This document shows, one piece after another, positions 1 to 7,782 of a stretch of 35,129 nucleotides of DNA. Location of the stretch: contig CALPLW020000006.1 of assembly GCA_943324505.2 (NCBI GenBank), positions 1 through 35,129 on the forward strand, written 5' to 3'. The DNA comes from Comamonas sp. lk. Lineage in GTDB: Bacteria; Pseudomonadota; Gammaproteobacteria; Burkholderiales; Burkholderiaceae_C. A program made the translations under genes and the position numbers. How positions within the stretch are numbered: the stretch's first letter is position 1; the number at the start of each line of letters is the position of its first letter. The notes beneath the pieces are model-generated. The model saw only the letters and a list, made by a program, of their open reading frames with translations, was not told the origin of the DNA and searched no databases.

Positions 1-179
1 GACTTCTTGATGATGTCTTCCAGCGCCATGTTTTCGAAGTCGGTACCTTTTTGCAGGTTGTTCAGGTTCACCACATAAGCGTTGTGATGTTTACCATGGT
101 GGAACTCCAGGGTTTCGCGGGAGTAGTGGGGTGCCAGGGCGTCGATGGCGTAAGGCAGGGCGGGTAGTGTGTGTTCCAT
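1..179 (-). CDS. sodB: Superoxide dismutase (Fe type), N-terminal part, cut by the window edge
   Basis: The reverse strand from the ATG at 179-177 encodes about 60 residues beginning [20 protein letters not shown], followed by the [17 protein letters not shown] signature. This is the conserved N-terminal helical hairpin of iron/manganese superoxide dismutases, and it carries the first metal-ligand histidine. The family converts superoxide to oxygen and hydrogen peroxide in the cytoplasm. The start is supported by an AGGA ribosome-binding site directly upstream. The C-terminal domain, with the remaining ligands and the residues that separate Fe from Mn enzymes, lies outside the window. The Fe assignment therefore rests on the N-terminal similarity to SodB. 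The gene lies 50 bp downstream of xseA on the same strand. Confidence 0.93.
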   Translation of the reverse strand, partial: MEHTLPALPYAIDALAPHYSRETLEFHHGKHHNAYVVNLNNLQKGTDFENMALEDIIKK

Positions 180-213
180 GGGGTCCTCGTGAAGTGGGTT
201 GTAACAGTTGCGG

Positions 214-219
214 ATTGTA
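214..219 (-). promoter_or_regulatory. Possible sodB -10 element
   Basis: Read on the minus strand the hexamer is TACAAT, five of six matches to the sigma-70 -10 consensus. It sits about 35 bp before the sodB ATG in the short gap after xseA. No good -35 hexamer is visible at 16-18 bp, so this is a weak call. It would allow sodB to be expressed independently of xseA. Confidence 0.3.
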
Positions 220-229
220 GAAACTTTGT

Positions 230-1579
230 TCAAGGCAAGTTAGACACGTTCAAATCAACCTCGCCGTCTGAAAGTGTGGCGCGCACGGTCTGGCCCACCG
301 CGATCTGCCGTACGCTGGTCAGTGTTCTGCCGTGTGTGTCGGCCAGCCAGGCGTAGCCGCGTCTCAACACCAGCGATGGATCGAGCAACACGAGGCGAAG
401 TTTGGCGCGTTCCAGCCGCTCCTGTTGCCGGTCAAAGCGCCGGCCCACCGCCTCCGGCAATCGCGCCTGCACCGCATCAAGCGTTTGCTGTTTCCGCCGC
501 AAAAAATGCATGGAAAAGACCTGCAGCCGCTGCCCCGCTGAGGCCAGCCTAAGGCGTTGGCTGGCCGCCAGAGCGGAGGGCCGGCCTAGACGGCCGGCGG
601 TCAGGTCAAGTCGCTGGGCCTGCACGTCGAGCCGACGAAAAGCAGCCGTCTGTAACCGGCGCTCAAGAATAGTCAGCGCGCCCTGCCAGACCTCGCGCGG
701 CTGCGCCACAAGTTCAGCAGCAGCTGTCGGGGTGGTGGCTCGCAGATCAGCCACAAAGTCAGCAATGCTGAAATCAGTCTCGTGACCAACACCGCTGACC
801 ACCGGCACCGGACTGCGACTGATAGTGCGCGCCAGCTGCTCATCGTTGAACGACCACAAGTCCTCAATCGATCCCCCACCGCGCACCAGCAAAATGACAT
901 CCACCAAAGGCGTGGGCCCAACTCCTGTGTGGGCTGATAAAACTGGGCTTGGGCCGCGCCCGGTCTCGGTTAGCCGGTATAAGTTATTGAGCGCGGCCAT
1001 CAGCTCCGCTGGTGCACTGGCTCCCTGCACAGAGGCCGGCGCCACCACCACGGGAATGTGCGGAACACGCCGCTGCAGGGCGCTGACCACGTCATGCAGG
1101 GCGGCCGCGCCCAAAGAGGTCACAACGCCAATACCGCGCGGCATCAGGGGCAGCGGGCGTTTACGGTCGGCATCAAAAAGACCTTCCGCCTCGAGCCTTA
1201 CACGCAATTTAAGAAACTGCTCGTACCAGGCGCCCTGCCCGGCCCGGCTCATGCTCTCCACCACCAACTGCAGTTCCCCGCGCGGCTCATAGACACCGAG
1301 TCGGCCACGCAGCTCAACGAGCTCGCCGTCACGTGGCGAAAAAGTCAGCAGCCCTGCCGCACGGCGGAACATCGCACACCTGAGCTGGCCGCTGGTGTCC
1401 TTGAGCGAAAAATAGCAATGGCCACTGGTGGCACGTGAGAAACCCGATATCTCGCCACGGACGGTGACCGGATTGAAACGGGCCTCCAGTGCATCGCCGA
1501 TGGCGTGGCAGAGTGCGCCAACCTCCCAGACTCGACCGATCACGCCCAACTGACCTCCCTCGGCCGCGCTGGCGCTCAT
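230..1579 (-). CDS. xseA: Exodeoxyribonuclease VII large subunit
   Basis: This 449-residue protein is the large, catalytic subunit of exodeoxyribonuclease VII, a single-strand-specific exonuclease that works with multiple copies of XseB. Residues about 14-110 form the N-terminal OB-fold ([17 protein letters not shown]). The nuclease domain follows from about 130, with the family signature [15 protein letters not shown] at 233-247, [19 protein letters not shown] further on and a basic coiled-coil C-terminal half. Compared with the usual XseA sequence there is an apparent extra stretch of roughly 20 residues just before RGGGS (around residues 204-226). Its core, [18 protein letters not shown], is encoded by a palindromic DNA segment (909-960). 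XseB is not in the window. The gene is divergent from exbB. Confidence 0.95.
   Translation of the reverse strand: MSASAAEGGQLGVIGRVWEVGALCHAIGDALEARFNPVTVRGEISGFSRATSGHCYFSLKDTSGQLRCAMFRRAAGLLTFSPRDGELVELRGRLGVYEPRGELQLVVESMSRAGQGAWYEQFLKLRVRLEAEGLFDADRKRPLPLMPRGIGVVTSLGAAALHDVVSALQRRVPHIPVVVAPASVQGASAPAELMAALNNLYRLTETGRGPSPVLSAHTGVGPTPLVDVILLVRGGGSIEDLWSFNDEQLARTISRSPVPVVSGVGHETDFSIADFVADLRATTPTAAAELVAQPREVWQGALTILERRLQTAAFRRLDVQAQRLDLTAGRLGRPSALAASQRLRLASAGQRLQVFSMHFLRRKQQTLDAVQARLPEAVGRRFDRQQERLERAKLRLVLLDPSLVLRRGYAWLADTHGRTLTSVRQIAVGQTVRATLSDGEVDLNVSNLP
909..960. repeat. REP-like imperfect palindrome inside xseA
   Basis: Perfect inverted ends GGCCCAA (915-921) and TTGGGCC (949-955) extend imperfectly outward to 909-960 (GGCGT/GCGCC flanks). 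An inner inverted pair GCCCA/TGGGC lies within the left half. The segment encodes residues 207-224 of XseA, exactly where the protein appears longer than typical family members. It looks like a small palindromic element carried in frame. No second copy was seen in this window. Confidence 0.5.
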
Positions 1580-1682
1580 GACCCTACAGGCCCGTCACAC
1601 ATAGGAAGGCTGGCTGGCACGGCAGATCGTCTGAAGTTGATGGTCCATAATTCAAGCGCATTTCATCGAACCGGGAGTCTTA

Positions 1683-2312
1683 TTGTTTTCCATCATACAA
1701 GCTGCTGGGTGGCCGATATGGCCGCTGCTCGCCTGTTCCGTGCTGGCCGTGGCACTGGTGATTGAGCGTTTCATCAGCCTGCAGACAATCAAAATTGCAC
1801 CGCCGCGCTTGTTGGCTGAAGTGCTGAGTGTCACCCGGACCTCGGTCCCGCCGCCCGACGTGGTGAACCATCTGGAGCAAACATCGGCATTGGGGGAGGT
1901 ACTGGCCAGCGGCCTGCGCGCCCTCAACAGCAACCCGCGCTGCAGCGAGCAGGACCTGCGCGCTGCCATGGAAGGTACCGGTCGGCTGGTGGCCCACCGC
2001 TTGGAGCGCTACTTGAGCGCCTTGGCCACCATCGCCTCCGCCGCGCCATTGATGGGTCTGTTCGGCACGGTGGTTGGCATGATCGAGATTTTTGGCGCGC
2101 AGACCCCTACTGGTGGCGCAACGGGCGGCAACCCGGCGCAACTGGCACACGGCATATCGATTGCCCTGTACAACACAGCTTTCGGGCTGATCGTCGCCAT
2201 TCCTTCGCTTATTTTCTGGCGGTATTTCAGAGCGCGGGTCGATGGCTTCCTGCTGACGCTGGAACTGGCGTCCGAGCGCTTGGTACGCCAACTTAACCAA
2301 TTACGGCGCTGA
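1683..2312 (+). CDS. exbB: MotA/TolQ/ExbB proton channel family protein
   Basis: This 209-residue inner-membrane protein of the ExbB/TolQ family forms, with ExbD, a proton-driven motor that energises TonB or TolA. The start is TTG at 1683, chosen because a GGGAG ribosome-binding site sits about 7 bp upstream and the next in-frame ATG is far inside the protein. Membrane segments are visible near residues 8-28 (WPIWPLLACSVLAVALVIE), about 115-135 (SAAPLMGLFGTVVGMIEIF) and about 155-180 (YNTAFGLIVAIPSLIFW). The GLFGTVVGMI and AFGLIVAIP segments are the family's conserved pore helices. The gene is immediately followed by exbD. No tonB or tolA lies nearby, so the energised partner is unknown. In this lineage the pair is commonly found before lpxK. 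Confidence 0.92.
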   Translation: MFSIIQAAGWPIWPLLACSVLAVALVIERFISLQTIKIAPPRLLAEVLSVTRTSVPPPDVVNHLEQTSALGEVLASGLRALNSNPRCSEQDLRAAMEGTGRLVAHRLERYLSALATIASAAPLMGLFGTVVGMIEIFGAQTPTGGATGGNPAQLAHGISIALYNTAFGLIVAIPSLIFWRYFRARVDGFLLTLELASERLVRQLNQLRR

Positions 2313-2325
2313 CGGATCGTAGGCC

Positions 2326-2754
2326 ATGAATTTCCGACAACGCTCCCGTGATGAGCCAGAAATCAACCTGATTCCGTTCATCGATGTGCTGCTGGTCGTG
2401 CTGATTTTCTTGATGCTTTCTACCACCTACAGCAAGTTCACTGAACTGCAATTGACCCTGCCTGTTGCCGATGCCGACGCACCGCGTGACCGTGCCAAAG
2501 AGGTTTTGGTGGGCGTGACCGCCGATGGCGCCTATACCGTGAACAAGGTACCGGTGGCCGGGCGCAGTGTGGAAACGCTGGCGCGGGCTCTCACCGACGG
2601 TGCCAACGCCGGGCGCGAGACCGTGCTGCTTATTTCTGCCGATGCTAGCGCCCGCCATCAGTCTGTCATCAGTGTGATGGAGGCTGCACGCCGCGCTGGC
2701 CTGACCCAAATTACCTTTGCCACCCAGACGTCCAGCGCCAACGGGACCCCTTGA
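2326..2754 (+). CDS. exbD: ExbD/TolR family biopolymer transport protein
   Basis: This 142-residue protein has one N-terminal membrane segment (about residues 16-36, [18 protein letters not shown]) and a periplasmic C-terminal domain, the standard ExbD/TolR architecture. The aspartate in PFIDVLLV is the conserved proton-carrying residue of the family. Its partner is the ExbB-like protein encoded 13 bp upstream. The C-terminal part ([20 protein letters not shown]) matches the usual periplasmic fold. The gene ends 4 bp before the lpxK start, so exbB, exbD and lpxK look co-transcribed. Without a linked tonB it cannot be said from sequence whether the pair serves TonB-dependent import or a Tol-like function. 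Confidence 0.92.
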   Translation: MNFRQRSRDEPEINLIPFIDVLLVVLIFLMLSTTYSKFTELQLTLPVADADAPRDRAKEVLVGVTADGAYTVNKVPVAGRSVETLARALTDGANAGRETVLLISADASARHQSVISVMEAARRAGLTQITFATQTSSANGTP

Positions 2755-2758
2755 GGCC

Positions 2759-3805
2759 ATGGCCGCAGTATCCCAAGGATTGCGCTGGCAGCTGATACTT
2801 ACTCGCAGCTGGAACCGCCGCGGTACTTTGGCATGCTTGCTCTGGCCACTCAGCCTGATTTACCGGACCCTCTTTGCAGGCCGCCGCCTGCTCTACCGCC
2901 TGGGTTGGCTGACGGCGCGGCGCCTTGACGTGCCCGTGATGGTGGTGGGCAATGTGGTGGCCGGGGGCGCCGGCAAGACGCCGGTGGTGATGGCCCTGGT
3001 CCAGCACCTGCGCCAGCGCGGACTGCGCGTGGGTGTAATTTCGCGTGGCTACGGACGTCAGAGCCGTGGCTGCATGGAGGTGCTTCCCGACAGCCGGCCA
3101 GAGCACGGAGGTGACGAACCGTTGCTGATTCGGCGCTGCACCGGGGTGCCTGTCGTGGTTGCTGAGCGCCGCACACAAGCTGCCGCCGCATTGTTGGCCA
3201 ATTACCCCGATACCGACGTGATCGTGGCCGATGATGGCCTACAGCATGCCGCGCTGTACCGGGATTTTGAGCTCTGCGTCTTTGATGATCGGGGTATAGG
3301 CAACGGGCTGCTATTGCCCGCCGGCCCTTTGCGGGAGCCCTGGCCGCGACCGGTAGACCTGATTCTGCACACTGGCCTAAAACCCGCTTTTCCCGGCTTT
3401 CGTGCCCACCGGCAGCTGGCGTCACTGGCTTGGCAACAGGATGGTTCGACCATGCCCCTGGCTGCACTGGTCGCGACCGGCCAGCCGCCGCTTCTCGCGC
3501 TGGCCGCCATCGCCAGACCGGCGGAATTCTTCGACATGCTGCGCGCTTGCGGTTTGCAGTTGGCACACACGATCACGCTACCCGATCACTATGATTTTAA
3601 TAGCTTTAACATCAATGAATTCAAGGGCTACAGCGTAATTTGCACTGAAAAAGACGCACTCAAACTCTGGCCAAAGTGGCCGCAGGCCTTCGCCGTACCC
3701 CTGCTGCTGACGCTGGAGCCTGCCTGCCTGGCTCGGCTTGACGAATGGCTGAACAACCGCCTGACCGCAAAGCTATCATCGCCCGATGGACACTCGACTA
3801 CTTGA
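2759..3805 (+). CDS. lpxK: Tetraacyldisaccharide 4'-kinase
   Basis: LpxK phosphorylates the 4' position of the tetraacyldisaccharide precursor to give lipid IVA, on the cytoplasmic face of the inner membrane. The start at 2759 gives 348 residues, close to the family's usual length. An upstream in-frame ATG at 2717 would overlap exbD and lacks support. A hydrophobic N-terminal helix (about 22-46) fits membrane association. The P-loop [12 protein letters not shown] lies at 67-77, and [11 protein letters not shown] carries the conserved acidic and histidine residues. The C-terminal [14 protein letters not shown] to [11 protein letters not shown] region is family-typical. The DNA of that last region (3588-3640) matches a dispersed repeat motif also seen in two other genes here. 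The 3' end overlaps the next gene by 20 bp. Confidence 0.95.
   Translation: MAAVSQGLRWQLILTRSWNRRGTLACLLWPLSLIYRTLFAGRRLLYRLGWLTARRLDVPVMVVGNVVAGGAGKTPVVMALVQHLRQRGLRVGVISRGYGRQSRGCMEVLPDSRPEHGGDEPLLIRRCTGVPVVVAERRTQAAAALLANYPDTDVIVADDGLQHAALYRDFELCVFDDRGIGNGLLLPAGPLREPWPRPVDLILHTGLKPAFPGFRAHRQLASLAWQQDGSTMPLAALVATGQPPLLALAAIARPAEFFDMLRACGLQLAHTITLPDHYDFNSFNINEFKGYSVICTEKDALKLWPKWPQAFAVPLLLTLEPACLARLDEWLNNRLTAKLSSPDGHSTT
3588..3640 (+). repeat. Dispersed repeat motif, copy 1 (inside lpxK)
   Basis: ACTAT, 7 nt, ATAGC, 17 nt, then CAAGGGCTACAGCGTAATT. The element layout and length (53 bp) are the same as in the copies at 5868-5920 and 7457-7509. It encodes the segment from YDFNSF to near GYSVIC of LpxK without an obvious change in protein length. 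Confidence 0.5.
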
Positions 3806-3968
3806 ACTGCTGGTTTGCCCTGTCACCAAGGGCCCACTGACCTACGACCGCGACAAACAAGAGTTGGCCTCACGCAGCGCGCGTCTGGCCTACCCGGTTC
3901 GCGACGGCATCCCGATCCTGCTGGAAAATGAAGCACGCACCCTCAGCGACGAGGAGCTTGGCCTGTGA
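3786..3968 (+). CDS. Trm112-like small protein (YcaR family)
   Basis: This 60-residue protein ([18 protein letters not shown] to the end) has the compact beta fold signature of the Trm112p-like/YcaR family: [14 protein letters not shown], then [16 protein letters not shown]. Bacterial members are commonly encoded between lpxK and kdsB, as here. Their function is not firmly established; eukaryotic and archaeal Trm112 activates methyltransferases. Only one cysteine (residue 11) of the zinc-ribbon pattern seen in some relatives remains. The gene overlaps lpxK by 20 bp and kdsB by 4 bp (GTGA), so translational coupling through all three is likely. Confidence 0.9.
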   Translation: MDTRLLELLVCPVTKGPLTYDRDKQELASRSARLAYPVRDGIPILLENEARTLSDEELGL

Positions 3969-4747
3969 GCTTCACGGTGCTGATACCGGCACGACTGGCC
4001 TCTACCCGGCTACCCAACAAGCCACTGGCTGACATTGGTGGGCTGCCCATGGTGGTTCGGGTGGCTCAGCGCGTGCTACTCGGCCAGCCGCATGACGACC
4101 AGCCCCGCGTTGTTGTGGCCACTGACAGCGCAGTCATCATGGCGGCATGCGCCGCCCATGGCGTCGAAGCCGTGCTGACGCGCCATGACCATCCCTCGGG
4201 CAGTGACCGCTTGGCTGAAGCCAGCAGCTTGCTCGGCTTGCCCGATGAGCACATCGTGGTCAACGTGCAGGGGGATGAGCCGCTGATTGACCCCGAGCTG
4301 GTTGGCGCAGTGGCGATGTTGTTGACGCAGCAGCCACAGGCCAGCATGAGCACAGCAGCCCATGCCATCGATAACGAGGCGGATTTTCACAACCCCAGCG
4401 TGGTGAAAGTGGTGCTCGACGCGCAGGGCCTGGCGCTTTATTTCAGCCGCGCGCCCATTCCGTACTGGCGGGACCAACCCCAGAACGCCGGAGGCATTGG
4501 GACGATGGGGCTGCCAACCCAGCCACATCCCCTGCGCCACATCGGTATCTATGCATACCGCGCCGGCTTTCTGCGCCAGTTTCCCAAGCTGGCGCAAGCG
4601 CCAATCGAAACCACAGAGGCCCTGGAGCAACTGCGAGCCATGTGGCATGGTTATCGGATCGCCGTCCACGTAACCCTGCAGCCGCCGGGCCTCGGTGTCG
4701 ATACACCTCAGGACCTGGATCGGGTACGGCGCCTGATTACCCGCTGA
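3965..4747 (+). CDS. kdsB: 3-deoxy-manno-octulosonate cytidylyltransferase
   Basis: KdsB transfers CMP from CTP to Kdo, making the activated sugar used for the lipopolysaccharide inner core. The 260-residue length is normal. The N-terminal nucleotide-binding motif [20 protein letters not shown] lies at residues 5-24, [15 protein letters not shown] around 98-112, and [14 protein letters not shown] is the sugar-binding region. The start is GTG, overlapping the stop of the Trm112-like gene in a GTGA arrangement. It forms an envelope-biogenesis transcription unit with lpxK. The following 135 bp before adk hold no gene. Confidence 0.96.
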   Translation: MSFTVLIPARLASTRLPNKPLADIGGLPMVVRVAQRVLLGQPHDDQPRVVVATDSAVIMAACAAHGVEAVLTRHDHPSGSDRLAEASSLLGLPDEHIVVNVQGDEPLIDPELVGAVAMLLTQQPQASMSTAAHAIDNEADFHNPSVVKVVLDAQGLALYFSRAPIPYWRDQPQNAGGIGTMGLPTQPHPLRHIGIYAYRAGFLRQFPKLAQAPIETTEALEQLRAMWHGYRIAVHVTLQPPGLGVDTPQDLDRVRRLITR

Positions 4748-5542
<795 letters not shown>

Positions 5543-5547
<5 letters not shown>

Positions 5548-6532
5548 CCAGTAAGCTCAGCATCAAGGCAATTCGAGCCTTGACGGGCGACAAACCCGAC
5601 GAATCCGGCAAGCGCTGCCCCGCCGTTGGCAACACGCGGCCCAAGGCACACCGGGTTCCCCGCCATACACGCACGCCCCTGGCTTGAGCCCGCAGTAAAG
5701 CAACTTCCAAATCTTGGTGGACCGAGCCGTTCCCGGTGCCAGCTACCACCAGTCCCCGCAGCGGCTCCAGCCCATTTTTCTCTTGGGACAATAATGCGTC
5801 CACCACCGCCCCGCTGACCCCGGCATGGCTCAGCACCAGTTCGACCCTGGGCCAGCGGTTGCCACTTGCTATAGAATGAATAGCACCCTCACTACAACCG
5901 ACAAGGGCTGCAGGCCAATTCTTCACTAGGCGAATAACGCCCTCCTCCAAATAGCCAAGCGGCCCAGAGTCCCCGGACCCGAATGCGTCGAGCCGATACG
6001 GATGCACTTTTTGCACGTCCAGCGCGCAGTGCAAAACACCGGCACAGACCACCAATACGCCACAGGCGCCGGATGCATTAGCCACGGCGACCGCATCCAG
6101 CAGATTCTGTGGGCCATCAGGCGCGAGTGCCGTGGCAGGTCGCATGGCACAGGTCAGTACCACCGGCTTGCGAGCCAGAGCAGCTATCGGCAGCACAGAC
6201 AGCAAAAAATAAGCGGTTTCCTCCAGAGTGTCAGTACCATGGGTGATCACGATGCCTCGCACATCCTGTTGCGCCAGGTATTGGTCTACACGCAGCGCCA
6301 GCTGCTGCCACACGGCAAACGTCATGTCCTTGCTGTCAAGCTGCGCCACCTGTTCGGACACCAAATAACAGCCATCCAACACCTCGGCCATGCCCTGAAC
6401 ACCTTTTAGCAAATCGGACACCGGCAACTGTGCTGCCGAGTACGCGAGATTGTCAGATGGACGACTTGCCACCCCGGCAATCGTGCCACCAGTCCCCAAG
6501 ACAACAATTTTTTCAACTATTTTTGTGACCAT
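5543..6532 (-). CDS. L-asparaginase (asparaginase/glutaminase family)
   Basis: This enzyme hydrolyses L-asparagine to aspartate and ammonia. From the ATG at 6532 it has 329 residues (a TTG at 6541 would add three). The first catalytic motif LGTGGTIAG lies at residues 12-20 with the nucleophile Thr17. LDSKDMT carries the substrate-binding serine near 67. The second motif [12 protein letters not shown] begins at about 98 with the Thr-Asp pair. There is no signal peptide, which fits a cytoplasmic enzyme; family members differ in glutaminase activity, which sequence reading cannot settle. It is divergent from lexA, with the LexA boxes only 21-55 bp from this start codon. Its DNA carries a dispersed repeat motif at 5868-5920. 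Confidence 0.93.
5868..5920 (+). repeat. Dispersed repeat motif, copy 2 (inside the asparaginase gene, antisense)
   Basis: GCTAT, 7 nt, ATAGC, 17 nt, then CAAGGGCTGCAGGCCAATT. Spacing is identical to the copies at 3588-3640 and 7457-7509. GCTAT/ATAGC form a perfect inverted pair here. The motif is read on the plus strand while the gene runs on the minus strand. Confidence 0.55.
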
Positions 6533-6552
6533 CACTTGCAAACTCTATAAAA

Positions 6553-6568
6553 CTGGTTAAAAATACAG
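6553..6568. promoter_or_regulatory. LexA box 1
   Basis: CTGGTTAAAAATACAG fits the CTG-N10-CAG SOS-box pattern used by LexA of gamma- and betaproteobacteria, with an AT-rich centre and the stronger ACAG half on the right. It lies 21 bp upstream of the asparaginase start and 63 bp upstream of the lexA ATG. Confidence 0.8.
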
Positions 6569-6571
6569 TTA

Positions 6572-6587
6572 CTGGATATGAAACCAG
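6572..6587. promoter_or_regulatory. LexA box 2
   Basis: CTGGATATGAAACCAG is a second CTG-N10-CAG site, 3 bp after box 1 (19 bp start to start). CTGG/CCAG make it a perfect 4-bp inverted repeat. Tandem boxes before lexA indicate autorepression. It ends 43 bp before the lexA ATG. Confidence 0.75.
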
Positions 6588-6630
6588 TGCTTTACTGCCC
6601 AGCAACGCACAACACCGCCAAGGAGTCGCC

Positions 6631-7305
6631 ATGCTTGAGAGCCCCAAACTGACCGCCCGCCAGCAACAAATACTGGACCTGATCCAGAGCGCGATTGCCC
6701 GCACCGGCGCGCCACCCACCCGCGCCGAGATCGCCACCGAGCTTGGCTTCAAGTCGGCCAATGCCGCTGAAGAGCATCTTCAAGCCCTGGCCCGCAAAGG
6801 TGTCATTGAGCTCGTGAGTGGCACGTCCCGCGGTATCCGGCTCAGAAGCGATGCCATGCGCTCCATCAATGCACTGCGCAGCAAGCAGTATTCGCAACCC
6901 CTGCCAGGCTTTGCCCAATTGGCCTTGCCACTCATTGGACGGGTTGCCGCCGGCTCACCGATTCTCGCGCAAGAGCATGTCGATCAGACCTATTACCTGG
7001 AAAACAGCCTGTTCCAGCACAAGCCCGACTACCTGCTGAAGGTACGCGGCATGTCCATGCGCGATGCCGGGATCATGGACGGCGACTTGCTGGCCGTGCA
7101 AGCCACCAAAGACGCCAAGAATGGGCAAATCGTGGTCGCCCGCCTGGGCGACGAAGTCACCGTCAAACGTTTCCGACGCAACAAGGACCAAATTGAGTTG
7201 CACCCTGAAAACCCCGACTATCAAACCATCGTGGTCGAGCCAGGTGAGCCATTTGAAATTGAAGGACTGGCCGTCGGCCTGATCCGCAACACCATGCTGA
7301 TGTAA
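6631..7305 (+). CDS. lexA: SOS-response repressor and protease LexA
   Basis: LexA represses SOS genes and cleaves itself when RecA filaments form on damaged DNA. The 224-residue protein has the N-terminal winged-helix domain at 1-70 ([24 protein letters not shown] as the helix-turn-helix). The cleavage site Ala107-Gly108 lies in GRVAAGSP. The catalytic pair is Ser142 ([10 protein letters not shown]) and Lys179 (DEVTVKRF) in the peptidase S24 domain. All residues needed for self-cleavage are present. The two LexA boxes at 6553-6587 imply autoregulation. A GGAG-like ribosome-binding site (AAGGAG) is just upstream of the ATG. A small ORF follows 19 bp after the stop and is probably co-transcribed. 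Confidence 0.97.
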   Translation: MLESPKLTARQQQILDLIQSAIARTGAPPTRAEIATELGFKSANAAEEHLQALARKGVIELVSGTSRGIRLRSDAMRSINALRSKQYSQPLPGFAQLALPLIGRVAAGSPILAQEHVDQTYYLENSLFQHKPDYLLKVRGMSMRDAGIMDGDLLAVQATKDAKNGQIVVARLGDEVTVKRFRRNKDQIELHPENPDYQTIVVEPGEPFEIEGLAVGLIRNTMLM

Positions 7306-7324
7306 TCAGCCAAGGACCCAACCT

Positions 7325-7669
7325 ATGAGCATTGCCCTCTTCGCGATTTCTGACCTGGTGTCCCCTGTTCAAGGCTGGGCACGCTGGCTGCTACCCCACC
7401 GAAGCTCAATTGGCTCACAACAGGCGCCTAGCATCCAGGCCGCATATCGGTCGACAACTCCTAATTCGATAGCATACAAACCAATGGCAGCAAGGTCTAG
7501 GGGCATTTATCATGCTCAGACACACCGCGTACGGCCGCTGCGCATTGAGCGCATCGTCGAGTCCGGCCAGCCCGCCAGCCATGTGGGCCGAATGGTCATG
7601 TCTGGTCGCATGGCCGATGTCTGCGCCGAGCTTGACCGCTTGGTTGCAAGCGAATCTGCCCGCCAATAA
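7325..7669 (+). CDS. Uncharacterised small protein downstream of lexA
   Basis: This 114-residue ORF begins MSIALFAISDLVSPVQGWARW, 19 bp after the lexA stop, with an AAGGA ribosome-binding site 8 bp before the ATG. I do not recognise the family. The C-terminal 45 residues (PLRIERIVESGQPASHVGRM, then MADVCAELDRLVASESA) look like a soluble helical domain. The middle part (about residues 45-62) is encoded by a dispersed repeat copy (7457-7509) and is of low complexity. Its place behind the LexA-controlled promoter suggests SOS co-expression, which is inference. The stop codon sits in an 18-bp palindrome. A 121-codon antisense frame overlaps it, but it has no comparable ribosome-binding site. Confidence 0.6.
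   Translation: MSIALFAISDLVSPVQGWARWLLPHRSSIGSQQAPSIQAAYRSTTPNSIAYKPMAARSRGIYHAQTHRVRPLRIERIVESGQPASHVGRMVMSGRMADVCAELDRLVASESARQ
7457..7509 (+). repeat. Dispersed repeat motif, copy 3 (inside the post-lexA ORF)
   Basis: ACTCC, 7 nt, ATAGC, 17 nt, then CAAGGTCTAGGGGCATTTA. The spacing between ATAGC and CAAGG is exactly as in the copies at 3588 and 5868. The left CTAT half is degenerate here. Confidence 0.45.
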
Positions 7670-7677
7670 ATTGGCGG
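7660..7677. repeat. Perfect palindrome over the stop of the post-lexA ORF
   Basis: CCGCCAAT-AA-ATTGGCGG has 8-bp perfect arms and includes the TAA stop at 7667-7669. As RNA it would form at least a 6-bp stem with an ATAAAT loop. It is not followed by a T-run, so it is not a standard terminator. Confidence 0.6.
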
Positions 7678-7683
7678 AACTCA

Positions 7684-7703
7684 GCTGGCCCGGTCGGCCC
7701 AGC
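7684..7703. repeat. Second hairpin after the lexA unit
   Basis: GCTGG (7684-7688) pairs with CCAGC (7699-7703), and an inner CC/GG pair surrounds a GGTC loop. It starts 6 bp after the palindrome at 7660-7677. No T-run follows. Confidence 0.45.
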
Positions 7704-7744
7704 TTACCAGCCAAGAGCGCCCTAATGCAAGAAATTAGCTCAGG

Positions 7745-7770
7745 GCCTCGGTAGGCTGTCATACCGAGGC
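7745..7770. repeat. Nine-base-pair hairpin before the 2-hydroxyacid dehydrogenase
   Basis: GCCTCGGTA (7745-7753) and TACCGAGGC (7762-7770) form a perfect 9-bp stem with an 8-nt loop. It ends 12 bp before the ATG at 7783, in the space where a ribosome-binding site would be expected. It could be a terminator lacking a U-tract, an operator or a translation-control structure. Confidence 0.6.
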
Positions 7771-7782
7771 ACAATCTCACTC

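Noticed and set aside
1680-2300. 206-codon minus-strand frame opposite exbB
   Set aside because: The plus strand encodes a clear ExbB protein with its membrane segments; the antisense frame is Gln/Arg-rich with no motif.
7415-7780. 121-codon minus-strand frame over the post-lexA ORF
   Set aside because: Weaker than the plus-strand ORF: it has no ribosome-binding site and its 5' end lies in the hairpin at 7745-7770. It cannot be fully excluded.
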